A stretch of DNA of 43,516 nt from Pseudanabaena frigida. Lineage in GTDB: Bacteria; Cyanobacteriota; Cyanobacteriia; Pseudanabaenales; Pseudanabaenaceae. Shown here piece by piece: positions 34,240-41,926 of this stretch. Made by a program: the position numbers and the translations under genes. The notes beneath the pieces are model-generated. The model did no database searches. It was not told where the DNA came from and saw only the letters and a program-made list of their open reading frames with translations. Position 1 is the first letter of the stretch; the number at the start of each line of letters is the position of its first letter. Location of the stretch: assembly GCA_003242085.1 (NCBI GenBank), contig QBML01000028.1:17692-61207 (forward strand), read 5' to 3'.

Positions 34240-34555
34240 AGATCGATCTAGTTTTATATTTAATATAACTGTCACTAGCTTGATTAGGATCTAAAACCCA
34301 AAAAGAAGTAATTCTCATTATGAAACCGATTTTGTTGTTTTCTGCACCTATGGTGCAGAAAACAACAAAATCGGTTTTTTGATAGCTAGCCTTAGGCTTA
34401 CTTTCAAAAAACCGATTTTTATAATGAGAATTACTACTAAAAAGGAGCCGTGGGGCAATGCCATCTCTACTTTTGAGATTTTGATTTGAGGCGAAGTAAC
34501 CCGCTGCAAATATGGGAGAGTCTGGCATAATCGATCATAGTTTTTTTCTAACTTT
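34240..34555. other. Spacer between divergent ispF and REC-kinase genes
   Basis: 316 bp containing the palindromic element 34308-34434. Just left of it is a TTAGGATCTAAAACCCAAA half-copy (34284-34302) resembling the edge of the CCCAA hairpin family. The promoters of both divergent genes must lie in the remaining 190 bp; none could be defined. Confidence 0.5.
34308..34434. mobile_element. 127-bp palindromic element, GTAATTCTCATTAT termini, nested hairpins
   Basis: Terminal repeats GTAATTCTCATTAT (34308-34321 and, inverted, 34421-34434) match perfectly over 14 bp. Inside, a perfect 26-bp stem (34323-34348 with 34352-34377) has a 3-nt loop, and TCGGTTTTTTGA (34371-34382) also pairs with TCAAAAAACCGA (34404-34415). 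Three copies of an AACCGATTTT block can thus pair in alternative ways. No coding capacity. It shares end sequences with the element at 38661. Confidence 0.8.
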
Positions 34556-35767
34556 ATGAGCGATCGCTTGTCAAATCTCATCGATAAGACTTCGGGGATC
34601 TCAAATTTATGCCATTCCTTAGAAGGCTGCGTGATGGTTGTCGATGACAATCCCACAAATTTGAGTGTGTTGGTGAATTTGCTGCGAGACGTAGGATTGC
34701 GGGTATTGGTAGCAACTGATGGCGAAAGTGCGATCGATCAGATTCAGTACGTCAAACCCGATCTGATTTTGCTTGATGTGATGATGCCGGGAATTGACGG
34801 TTTTGAAACTTGTCAGCGACTCAAAGCGAATGCAGAGACTGCCAAGATCCCAATAATTTTTATGACAGCACTTTCTGAAACAGTGGACAAAGTAAGGGGG
34901 TTATCTCTGGGGGCGGTAGATTATGTGACTAAACCTTTCGAGCATGAAGAAGTTCTAGTAAGAATTCGCACGCATTTAACGATCGCCAAACAAAGCCAAA
35001 CAATCGAGTTACAAAATTTTAATTTGCAAACTGAAATCGCCGAACGTAAGCGCGCCGAAGAAGCGCTGACAATTTTTCTCCATGCGGTCTCCCACGATCT
35101 TCGCAATCCCGTTACAGGATTACTGATGGTATTAGATAATTTGGCTCAGACTGCTCCAACCTCAGAGGCAAATATTTTCTTACCGAGAAGTACGCTTGAC
35201 CGAATGCGTCAAAGTGGAGATCGCCAGTTATCGTTAATTAATTCATTACTAGAATCCCATGTTAATGATGTACATGGAATCGCCATTCATCCTCAACCTG
35301 TAGCGATTAGAGAAGTTATCCAAGCGGCGATCGAAGATCTCCAACCACTTTTAGACAAGGAAGAGGCGGAAGTTAATTTACAAATCCCTCCCAACCCGCC
35401 TCTAGTTCTAGTTGATTCTACTCATATCTATAGAGTTTTTGAGAATCTGATGGCAAACGCCCTTAAACATAATCCACCCAATTTAATACTTACTATTTCC
35501 GCAGAAATAAATTCCGACAATATGCTCCTTTGCACAGTTGCTGATAATGGGGTTGGCATGACTAACGAGCAGAGCGAGCATCTATTTGAACTTTACGTTC
35601 AAGGCAAAACCCCAAGCAAACTTAATCGGCGATCGCTGAGCCTTGGATTAGGGCTTTATATTTGTCGTCAAATTATCCAAGCTCATGGTGGGGAGATCGG
35701 AGTTAATGGCGAGATTAATGTTGGTTCGCGTTTTTGGTTTACATTGCCAATTCAGCCTCAGGAATAA
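34556..35767 (+). CDS. Response regulator-histidine kinase hybrid (REC-HisKA-HATPase_c)
   Basis: 403 residues, with the same architecture as the gene at 2201. The receiver has MVVDDNPTN, LLDVMMPGIDGF and TKPFEHEE. A coiled linker ends in ERKRAEEAL. HisKA has FLHAVSHDLRNPVTGLL; the N box is ENLMANALKHN, G1 is VADNGVGM and G2 is SLGLGLYICRQI. All phosphotransfer residues are present. The ATG at 34556 overlaps a HIP1-like GAGCGATCGC. The soluble kinase probably responds to phosphorylation of its own receiver. It ends before a perfect palindrome separating it from the convergent mnt operon. Confidence 0.92.
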   Translation: MSDRLSNLIDKTSGISNLCHSLEGCVMVVDDNPTNLSVLVNLLRDVGLRVLVATDGESAIDQIQYVKPDLILLDVMMPGIDGFETCQRLKANAETAKIPIIFMTALSETVDKVRGLSLGAVDYVTKPFEHEEVLVRIRTHLTIAKQSQTIELQNFNLQTEIAERKRAEEALTIFLHAVSHDLRNPVTGLLMVLDNLAQTAPTSEANIFLPRSTLDRMRQSGDRQLSLINSLLESHVNDVHGIAIHPQPVAIREVIQAAIEDLQPLLDKEEAEVNLQIPPNPPLVLVDSTHIYRVFENLMANALKHNPPNLILTISAEINSDNMLLCTVADNGVGMTNEQSEHLFELYVQGKTPSKLNRRSLSLGLGLYICRQIIQAHGGEIGVNGEINVGSRFWFTLPIQPQE

Positions 35768-35784
35768 AGCTCTGCTTCATCTCC

Positions 35785-35849
35785 TAAGTAGCTCACCATA
35801 TTGTATGTAGCCCGCTACGCGGGCTACATACAATATGGTGAGCTACTTA
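35785..35849. terminator. Perfect 31-bp stem between convergent genes
   Basis: Arms 35785-35815 and 35819-35849, 3-nt loop, between the kinase stop (35767) and the mntB stop (35852). Likely a bidirectional terminator, possibly of REP origin because of its length and GTAGCCCGC core. Confidence 0.85.
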
Positions 35850-35851
35850 AA

Positions 35852-36709
35852 TTATTCAATGACATCTTGCGATTTTTTCGCTTTCACTAACAAGCCATGC
35901 TTAGGAGCAAAAAACATCGCAACCACAAATAGAAGTGTTTGTAGGACTACAATACATCCCCCGGTCGAACCATCAATGTGGTAGCTGATATAAGTACCGA
36001 TGACGCTAGAAAATACACCAGTTGTCATCGCTATTAAAATCATGAGATCGAAGCGATCGCTTAATAAATAAGCAGTTGCTCCAGGAGTCACTAACATTGC
36101 TACGACTAAAATAATGCCAACGGTTTGCAGCCCAGCAACGGCGGTAAGTGACAGCAAAGATAATAGAACGTAATAGAGAAAGGTAATATTTAAACCAATT
36201 GAACGGGCATGGGTTGAGTCAAAACAGAACAGAATTAAATCTTTGCGTAAAATCGCTAACGTAACTAGAGTAATCGCACTAATAATTACGGTTTGAACTA
36301 TATCTCCATCCGAAATCCCTAGTACATTCCCAAATAGAATATGAGTTAAATCGATAGAACTTCTAATCTTAGAAACTAATACTAAACCTAATGCAAAAAA
36401 TCCAGTAAACACCAAGCCAATTACAGTATCTTCTTTGATGCGAGTTTTTGCCTTAATAAATCCGATCGCCATCACCGAACCTACTCCAAATATAAACGCG
36501 CCAATGGCAAAGGGAATATTCAGTACATAGGCGATCACCACTCCTGGCATGACCGCATGAGAGACAGCATCCCCCATTAAAGCCCAGCCTTTGAGGGTCA
36601 AGAAGCAAGACAATGCCGAACAAACAACACCAACTAAGGCACTAACCAAAATTGCCTTGACCATGAATTCATGCTGCAAGGGCACTGTAAACCACTGAAC
36701 TAAATCCAT
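35852..36709 (-). CDS. mntB: Manganese ABC transporter permease
   Basis: 285 residues with about eight membrane segments, family ABC-3 (ZnuB/MntB/SitC). Characteristic stretches: GVVCSALSCFLTLKGWALMGDAVSHAVMPGVVIAYVL near the N-terminus (the ALMGDAVSHAV loop contacts the ATPase) and VVAMLVTPGATAYLLSDRFDLM. The start codon overlaps the last base of the ATPase stop (TAATG), which indicates translational coupling. Mn rather than Zn is inferred from the binding protein of the operon. Third gene of mntC-mntA-mntB. Confidence 0.9.
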   Translation of the reverse strand: MDLVQWFTVPLQHEFMVKAILVSALVGVVCSALSCFLTLKGWALMGDAVSHAVMPGVVIAYVLNIPFAIGAFIFGVGSVMAIGFIKAKTRIKEDTVIGLVFTGFFALGLVLVSKIRSSIDLTHILFGNVLGISDGDIVQTVIISAITLVTLAILRKDLILFCFDSTHARSIGLNITFLYYVLLSLLSLTAVAGLQTVGIILVVAMLVTPGATAYLLSDRFDLMILIAMTTGVFSSVIGTYISYHIDGSTGGCIVVLQTLLFVVAMFFAPKHGLLVKAKKSQDVIE

Positions 36710-37497
36710 TACTGCTTCTCCTGAGTTTCCTGAGCTAACTGCTTTTTGACCAAACCTAAATCACCAACTGAACCGCCAAAAGTACGCGAAAGATTTTCCT
36801 CAGTAAATACTTCTGAAGTCTCGCCATAGGCAAGAATCGTGCGATTTATCAATACAACTTGATCGCAAAAAGTGGCGATCGAGGCTAAATCATGGGTAGA
36901 GATCAAAATTGTGTGACCCGCCTGACGCAGTTCCATCAATAAATCAATCATCAACTTCTCAGTTTTGATATCGACTCCAGTAAAGGGTTCATCCAAAAGT
37001 AAAATCTTGCCCTGTTGCGCTAAGGTTCTAGCAAAAAAGGTGCGTTTTTTTTGTCCACCTGACAGTTCACCAATTTGGCGATCGCGCATATTCCACATCT
37101 CAACGCGCTCCAAACTTTCTCTCACGATCTGTTTGTCAAGCGATCGGGGAATTCGCAGCAGATTCATATAGCCATAGCGTCCCATCATCACTACATCATG
37201 AACGCTTACAGGAAAATTCCAGTCTACTTCTTCCGATTGAGGTACGTAGGCGACTAAACTACGCTTTTGCACTAGGCGAATCGGAAGCCCATTAATCAAT
37301 ACCTTGCCACTAGAGGGTTTCACAAAGCCCATCACCGCTTTAAATAGCGTAGACTTTCCTGCTCCATTCATTCCTACCAAACCGCAAATCGTTCCCGAAT
37401 TGAGTTGTAATGAGGCGCTATGTAGAGCGACATTGCCATGATAGGCAACAGTTACATTTTCAATATCAATGCTGAATGTATCCATAAATGTATTCAT
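36709..37497 (-). CDS. mntA: Manganese ABC transporter ATP-binding protein
   Basis: 262 residues. Walker [11 protein letters not shown]-loop [18 protein letters not shown] signature [16 protein letters not shown], Walker [13 protein letters not shown] and the switch His in LISTHDLAS are all present, so the ATPase is intact. The [19 protein letters not shown] segment is typical of the Mn/Zn/Fe importers. ATG 37497 has AAGGAAACT directly upstream. It follows mntC after 20 bp and overlaps mntB by one base. The symbol follows the Synechocystis convention (mntA ATPase, mntB permease, mntC binding protein). Confidence 0.93.
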   Translation of the reverse strand: MNTFMDTFSIDIENVTVAYHGNVALHSASLQLNSGTICGLVGMNGAGKSTLFKAVMGFVKPSSGKVLINGLPIRLVQKRSLVAYVPQSEEVDWNFPVSVHDVVMMGRYGYMNLLRIPRSLDKQIVRESLERVEMWNMRDRQIGELSGGQKKRTFFARTLAQQGKILLLDEPFTGVDIKTEKLMIDLLMELRQAGHTILISTHDLASIATFCDQVVLINRTILAYGETSEVFTEENLSRTFGGSVGDLGLVKKQLAQETQEKQ

Positions 37498-37517
37498 AGT
37501 TTCCTTCTAATCGCTCT

Positions 37518-38507
37518 TTAATTACCTTGCAAGCCTTTGATTAAAGTATTGACGTTATATTCCAGAAGTTGCAGATAGGTAGATGCGGGACCATCGGGAG
37601 GAGATAGAGAATCGACATAAAACACGCCTGCAAATTTTGCGCCCGTTTCTTTCGCTACTTGAAGCTGTGCTTTGTTGCTAATAGTGCTTTCACAAAATAC
37701 GGCGGGAATTTGATTGGCTTTGACAGTGTTAATCACTTTTTCCACTTGTTTAGGTGTGGCTTGCTGTTCGGCATTGACGGGCCAGATATAAACTTCCTTT
37801 AAGCCATAGTCGCGAGCTAAGTAAGAGAATGCACCTTCACAACTGACTATGTAGCGTTTGTCAGGAGGAATCACGGCAATGGCTTGTTTAAGCTTGGCAT
37901 CGATCGCCAGAATTTTTTGACTATAGGCTTTGGCATTTGCATCATAGGTTGCAGCATTAGCAGGATCGAGATTTCCTAAAGCCTTACGAATATTTTCAAC
38001 ATAGATCAGTGCATTCTGAGGCGACATCCAAGCATGGGGGTTAGGCTTACCTTGGTAGGCATCATCAGCAATATTTACAGGCTGCACTCCTGCACTCAAG
38101 GTCAAATGCGATACCTTAGGAAAGCTATTGTAAAAGCGATCGGCCCAACGTTCTAAGTTTAGCCCGTTGTCCAAAATCAGATCGGCATCTTGACCTCTTA
38201 CTAAGTCGCTAGGTGTGGGTTCGTAGCCGTGAATTTCTGCCCCAGTTTTGGTAATTGATTCCACGATCGCTTTATCACCTGCTACGTTTTGTGCCATATC
38301 GGCAAGTACTGTAAACGTAGTGAGAACAACTTTTTTATTTTTGCGATCGATGGCGGAAGTAGTAGAAGATGATTGACTTGTCTGAGTTTGAGAAGGATTA
38401 GTCTGGACGCAACCACCAAGCCACATGCCCAACAGGATCGCGATCGTACCAGCTTGATATCGTTTCAAGGAGATCGAGACTCGATCGAACTGGAATTGAT
38501 ACTTCAT
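37518..38507 (-). CDS. mntC: Manganese-binding lipoprotein of the Mnt ABC transporter
   Basis: 329 residues. Signal peptide with lipobox LGGC (IAILLGMWLGGC) and a Ser/Thr-rich linker. The mature domain follows Synechocystis MntC closely: VVLTTFTVLADMAQNVAGD, GAEIHGYEPTPSDLVRGQDADLI, NPHAWMSPQNALIYVENIRKAL, IVSCEGAFSYLARDYGL, VFCESTIS. The metal ligands His (GAEIHGYEP), His (NPHAWM), Glu (FCEST) and Asp (VDSLS) are all visible. Cysteines in VSCEG and VFCES form the disulfide known in MntC. It supplies Mn for photosystem II. First gene of the operon; a direct repeat sits just before its start. Confidence 0.94.
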   Translation of the reverse strand: MKYQFQFDRVSISLKRYQAGTIAILLGMWLGGCVQTNPSQTQTSQSSSTTSAIDRKNKKVVLTTFTVLADMAQNVAGDKAIVESITKTGAEIHGYEPTPSDLVRGQDADLILDNGLNLERWADRFYNSFPKVSHLTLSAGVQPVNIADDAYQGKPNPHAWMSPQNALIYVENIRKALGNLDPANAATYDANAKAYSQKILAIDAKLKQAIAVIPPDKRYIVSCEGAFSYLARDYGLKEVYIWPVNAEQQATPKQVEKVINTVKANQIPAVFCESTISNKAQLQVAKETGAKFAGVFYVDSLSPPDGPASTYLQLLEYNVNTLIKGLQGN

Positions 38508-38513
38508 GGTTGC

Positions 38514-38531
38514 GTTTCATAATGGTTTCAT
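38514..38531. promoter_or_regulatory. Direct repeat GTTTCAT x2, 11-bp period, before mntC
   Basis: GTTTCAT at 38514-38520 and 38525-38531 lie 7-24 bp upstream of the mntC start codon. The spacing of one helical turn suits tandem binding of a response regulator. In Synechocystis the mnt operon is repressed by ManR with ManS; I infer an analogous site but do not know the ManR consensus. Confidence 0.4.
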
Positions 38532-38660
38532 TATTTAAAATATACCATAGCAAAACAAAAAATGAATCGATTATGAAAAGCTTTACATAGACGTGAGATC
38601 GCCTATAGCAATGTGAGGTTAGCTTACCCAACACTTAACATCTTCCATTAGTACTCTACA

Positions 38661-38797
38661 GCAATTCTCATTATGAAAATTTTACCTCGATCTATTGACA
38701 TTTATTGCAACTGTTCTCAATAGTTATCGCTGAAAAGACTATTCCTTCGTTCAAATTTTGCATCTTTATGCAAATCAAAAGTCATAATGAGAATTGC
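38661..38797. mobile_element. 137-bp element with GCAATTCTCATTATG terminal inverted repeats
   Basis: Perfect 15-bp ends (38661-38675 and, inverted, 38783-38797). The end sequence AATTCTCATTATGA is shared with the element at 34308, but the interiors differ. It lies upstream of the universal stress protein gene and creates a spurious upstream reading frame from 38705. Confidence 0.75.
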
Positions 38798-38965
38798 AGA
38801 ACGATCTACTCTGCTATCCTAACTAACGGATCGAATATAAACTCAATTGGATTAATTTTAAGAATCTCAACGTTTTGCAGCGATCGTCCTGTAATTGAGC
38901 TTTACTCAAGATATAGAAACTCTTTAACTAGACAACAATCAAAAACTGCCAAAGGTGTAACACCT

Positions 38966-39802
38966 ATGTTTCAACAAATTTTATTAGCTGTCGATGGTTC
39001 GGGGCGATCGCGCGAAATGATGAACATGTTGCTAGCCCTGCCTAGTATGCAAAATTTACAAATTAATGTACTGCACGTTATCCCCAACTCAATTAACTCC
39101 GAAGCGATTACTGAATATCGTCTCGCGGGTGAAAAGATTCTCGAAAGAGAAGTCAAAAGTTTACGCTTAGCTTTAGGAAATAGCACCGTATCTCTCCTCA
39201 AAGAGGGGGAACCTAAAGATGTCGTATGCAAAGTAGCTGAAGAACTTAAGCCAGACCTAATGATCATGGGATCTCGTGGCATGGGACGTTTGCAAGCAAT
39301 TTTGGCAAACTCGGTCAGTCAATATGTTTTTCAATTGTCAGACGCGCCGATGTTGCTGATCAAGGATGACGTATATATCAAGACCATTCGTAACGTCATG
39401 GTTTCCGTCGATGGTTCGGCATCCTCCAATAATTGTCTCGATCTGGCAATTAAACTGGTAAGTGGTGCTAAGGACGTGGAGATTTTTTTGGCGCGAGTAG
39501 TGAAACGTAAGGAAGATGCTAATACCAGCACCGATCCTGTCTTAGTTGAAGCCAGCGCCAAACTCAAACGTTTAAATATTCCTACCCGAACTTTTATTAG
39601 TTCTGGCGATGTCGGCAAGGAAATTTGCAAATTGGCTGATGAGGCTAATGCCAGCCTATTGATGATTGGTTCCCCCGATCGCCGTCCTTCGATCGCCCGT
39701 AGTTTGCCCGACCTCGATCGCTTGCTTGGTTCATCGGTGTCTGACTACGTCCGCGTAAACGCTACAGTTCCTGTACTACTAACTCGTACAATCGAAAATT
39801 AA
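38966..39802 (+). CDS. Tandem two-domain universal stress protein (UspA family)
   Basis: 278 residues from ATG 38966 (MFQQILLAVDGSG). The frame is open upstream to 38705, but that part is spacer and mobile-element DNA. Two Usp domains: residues 1-135 with ILLAVDGSG, DLMIMGSRGMGRLQAILANSVSQYVF and PMLLIKDD; residues 140-278 with VMVSVDGSASS, ASLLMIGSPDRR and LGSSVSDYVRVNATVPVLL. The G-x2-G-x9-G(S/N) ATP motif is recognisable in domain 1 and less regular in domain 2. The ribosome binding site AAGGTG is followed by CACCT, so it can be hidden in a 5-bp hairpin (38953-38965) directly before the start codon. Confidence 0.9.
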   Translation: MFQQILLAVDGSGRSREMMNMLLALPSMQNLQINVLHVIPNSINSEAITEYRLAGEKILEREVKSLRLALGNSTVSLLKEGEPKDVVCKVAEELKPDLMIMGSRGMGRLQAILANSVSQYVFQLSDAPMLLIKDDVYIKTIRNVMVSVDGSASSNNCLDLAIKLVSGAKDVEIFLARVVKRKEDANTSTDPVLVEASAKLKRLNIPTRTFISSGDVGKEICKLADEANASLLMIGSPDRRPSIARSLPDLDRLLGSSVSDYVRVNATVPVLLTRTIEN

Positions 39803-39846
39803 ACTTCAGCGTTGCTACCTGAAGTAATGTTAGTATTTCAACCCAA

Positions 39847-39885
39847 AAATAAGGAGAACTTCACTAGAGGAAGTTCTCCTTATTT
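39847..39885 (+). terminator. Terminator of the stress-protein gene
   Basis: 15-bp perfect arms (39847-39861 and 39871-39885) with 9-nt loop, followed by further T/A. The preceding CAACCCAAAAA (39840-39849) may be a relic of the CCCAA element family. Confidence 0.85.
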
Positions 39886-40054
39886 ATTTTATATATAATT
39901 CAGCATTATGACGAATATAAATTTACGATTCACGTCTAGATAGACTATTCTACAGAAGTGTATTTATTGCTAACAAAGAAAAACTGAGGAAACATGCTGC
40001 TCTCAGGAAGATCGTTTTACATTTACGAGCACTATTAAAAATCTCAGCACCATT

Positions 40055-40543
40055 ATGGATTCATTGATATCTGAGCAGCAAGCTTCTGAAATAAAAACTT
40101 CTGAGAAACTAAGACTAACAGGTCGCCAGCATCGAATTTTACAAGTAGTTAACCAAGGTAAACCCTTAAATGAGCTGGCTTATGAGCTTGGGACTAGTCG
40201 AGATGCAGCTAAGCTTTTGGAAGATATTGCCGTCAGGCTTAACCACCGCCTCAATTTAAACCGCCAAGCTGAAAATCAGCAAGATAAGCAACCACCTAAA
40301 TTACCACCAAAAAAAGAAGTCCAAAATTCTATTGATAATGAGCTCTTAACTCCTCGTCAATGTGAAATCTTGCGCTTAGTAGCAAATGGATTGACGACCA
40401 AAGAAATTGCAAAATCTTTATTTATAAGTGTCAAAACCGTTGAAACTCATCGTGGACAGGTAATGCAACGGCTAAATATTCACGATCTGGCTGGACTGAT
40501 TCGTTATGCAATACGTGTGGGACTGATCAGTTTAGATGATTAA
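40055..40543 (+). CDS. Small regulator with two tandem LuxR-type HTH domains
   Basis: 162 residues, no receiver or ligand domain. The C-terminal domain (about 97-160) is a standard LuxR/GerE HTH: LTPRQCEILRLVANGLTTKEIAKSLFISVKTVETHRGQVMQRLN. The N-terminal domain (about 22-66) aligns with it (LTGRQHRILQVVNQGKPLNELAYELGTSRDAAKLLEDIAVRLN). It keeps the spacing but loses the VETH recognition residues, so it is a diverged duplicate. A basic, Gln/Pro/Lys-rich linker joins them. It could bind DNA as a pseudo-dimer or use the first HTH for protein contacts. It is a single gene ended by a long hairpin. Confidence 0.85.
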   Translation: MDSLISEQQASEIKTSEKLRLTGRQHRILQVVNQGKPLNELAYELGTSRDAAKLLEDIAVRLNHRLNLNRQAENQQDKQPPKLPPKKEVQNSIDNELLTPRQCEILRLVANGLTTKEIAKSLFISVKTVETHRGQVMQRLNIHDLAGLIRYAIRVGLISLDD

Positions 40544-40576
40544 AGATAAGAAATATCGCTTTTCGTCTCTGGGTAG

Positions 40577-40634
40577 AAGATTGTTTATTTCTAAATATCA
40601 GGTATAACCCTGATATTTAGAAATAAATAATCTT
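40577..40634. terminator. 26-bp hairpin after the LuxR-type gene
   Basis: Arms 40577-40602 and 40609-40634 with one mismatch and a 6-nt loop, 34 bp after the stop. The ATATCAGG...CCTGATAT core recurs at 41692-41713 and in its duplicate near 42782. Confidence 0.8.
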
Positions 40635-40676
40635 GAGAGTATATGCATACCAACCTCTAAAAACTATGCAAGTCTT

Positions 40677-40800
40677 TATATAAAGCTGTCGCCAGTCTTG
40701 TTAGGACATAAAGCCCAAAAGATGAGATGCGGCGCGAAGCGCCGCATCTCATCTTTTGGGCTTTGATTTGTACTAATACAATTGGCTATAGCTTTATATA
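40677..40800. mobile_element. 124-bp MITE, full-length member of the CCCAA hairpin family
   Basis: The ends TATATAAAGC (40677-40686 and, inverted, 40791-40800) continue with AGCTGTCGCCA versus AGCTATAGCCA. They lead through TTAGGACATAAAGCCC to a perfect 26-bp inner stem (40710-40735 with 40739-40764, GAA loop). The right side reads GGGCTTTGATTTGTACTAAT. Relatives are at 11040, 30941 and 41584. No coding capacity. Confidence 0.8.
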
Positions 40801-40993
40801 GCATTCTTATATCATTTTAGAGAATCTTGGGCTTCGACATTTCGGCAAGCTTATTGCATTGCTTCGCTCAGCCAGAAATAATAGTTGTTGGATGAGCGAA
40901 GCCGAAGCCTATTCAAAAATTTTCTTATGGTTCGTTCTTTTTTTTGCAGTATGCTATGCGTGAGACGTTGATAGATTTGTCAATGGATAAGAT

Positions 40994-41497
40994 ATGAACA
41001 TCTTTTTTAAAAAATATTTATGTTTGGGTTATTTTGGCATAGCGATCGCTATGTTGCCAGATATCGCTCAAGCAGATAATGTCTATGCCGACTTACCGAC
41101 GCTGAATTCGATTGTTTTTGTGTCCAGCCGTGGAACATCAGGTACGGCAATTCCTCTAACAGCGAATACGGCTTTAGTTCTCACTAGTGTTGGTAATGTA
41201 AATGTGAAGTCAAATACTTATGGGGGGTTTAAGGTTGAGGTAGAGTCTACAAATAATGGCTTACTCAAACATTCATCGGGGGCAGGAATGGCATACAACT
41301 TGAATTACAACAGTTCTGACACGGGGCAAATCACTACCAAAGCTGTGGTTGAAGATAATGGTGCGTTGATTACAGATTGTGCAGATGATACGGGGTGCGA
41401 TCGCGACGTAAAAATTTCGATATCTCAATCTGAAGTAGTGAGTAAGCCTGCGGGACTATATTCTGATACTTTGACGTTTACGCTGACTAATAAGTAA
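40994..41497 (+). CDS. Secreted beta-rich protein, diverged member of a tandem family
   Basis: 167 residues. Signal peptide (KKYLCLGYFGIAIAMLPDIAQA, cleavage after AQA). The mature part is rich in Thr, Ser, Asn, Gly and Val, with alternating hydrophobic strands, and ends KPAGLYSDTLTFTLTNK. It aligns with the protein at 41927 over its whole length: GTAIPLTANTALVLTSVGNVNVKSN against GTAIPLSSSTGLSSTVIGSLNLKSN, and CDRDVKISISQSEV against LDRNVSIAVAPSEV. Two cysteines (DCADDTGCD) are unique to this copy. The C-terminal G-Y-(S/T)-D-T-(L/V)-T-F pattern recalls spore-coat-U or pilin-like beta sandwiches, but I cannot assign a family. Confidence 0.8.
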   Translation: MNIFFKKYLCLGYFGIAIAMLPDIAQADNVYADLPTLNSIVFVSSRGTSGTAIPLTANTALVLTSVGNVNVKSNTYGGFKVEVESTNNGLLKHSSGAGMAYNLNYNSSDTGQITTKAVVEDNGALITDCADDTGCDRDVKISISQSEVVSKPAGLYSDTLTFTLTNK

Positions 41498-41926
41498 TCA
41501 AAATAATCATGATTCTCTAAATTCTTTGGCGGAGACAGTTTATGGATTGCCCCATCAAAGAATCTTCAAGGTCAGTTTAGCTTAACCCAAACAAAGAAAG
41601 GCGGTGCTTTGCACCGCCTTTCTTTGTTTGGGTTTTGATTTGTCTTAGCTATCTATTTCATTGCCGACTTTTTTAGAACTCCATTTTTTCAATATCAGGG
41701 TTTCCCCTGATATACAGCGCGAGATGGTAGCGATATATTGAATACATCGAGGAACAGAGAAACACAAAAAGACCAAAACGAGGACGGGGGGAAGAGATCG
41801 AGAGTAGAAAATACCAAACTCTACAACGGTCTACCGAGCTTCTAAAGTGATTCTCAAAGGATAGATAATCTATCCTTCCTAATTTAAAAATTTGTCCAAT
41901 TTCAACAAAAATAGAGGATTAAAATT
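41498..41926 (+). other. Long leader before the first duplicated secreted-protein gene
   Basis: After the hairpin ATTCTTTG...CAAAGAAT (41521-41563, end of the preceding gene) and the palindrome at 41584, about 280 bp of leader precede the ATG. It holds a hairpin ATATCAGGG...CCCTGATAT (41692-41713), a purine-rich stretch around 41760-41810 and a hairpin AAGGATAGA...TCTATCCTT (41857-41877). ATAGAGGATT gives the ribosome binding site. The leader is conserved in the duplicate, which suggests it contains the promoter and possibly a structured 5' UTR. Confidence 0.6.
41584..41634. repeat. Palindromic element, CCCAA...TTGGG hairpin family, copy 4
   Basis: Perfect 24-bp arms (41584-41607 and 41611-41634). 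The right flank TTTGATTTGTCTTAG matches the right edge of the 40677 element. It sits 87 bp after the preceding gene and directly before the 1.09-kb tandem repeat. Confidence 0.8.

Larger units (their letters stand above)
38508..38965. other. 458-bp spacer between divergent mntC and stress-protein genes
   Basis: Holds the mntC leader with its direct repeat (38514-38531), the element 38661-38797 and about 170 bp of leader for the universal stress protein. Confidence 0.55.
40544..40993. other. 450-bp spacer
   Basis: Contains the hairpin 40577-40634, the MITE 40677-40800 and an imperfect REP-like structure at 40830-40909, where GGCTTCG and GCTTCGCTCA pair with TGAGCGAAGC-CGAAGCC. The last 80 bp are the leader of the secreted-protein gene. 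Confidence 0.6.

Noticed and set aside
38705-38965. 87-residue N-terminal extension of the universal stress protein
   Set aside because: The extension is translated mobile-element and spacer DNA; Usp homology and a ribosome binding site begin exactly at ATG 38966.
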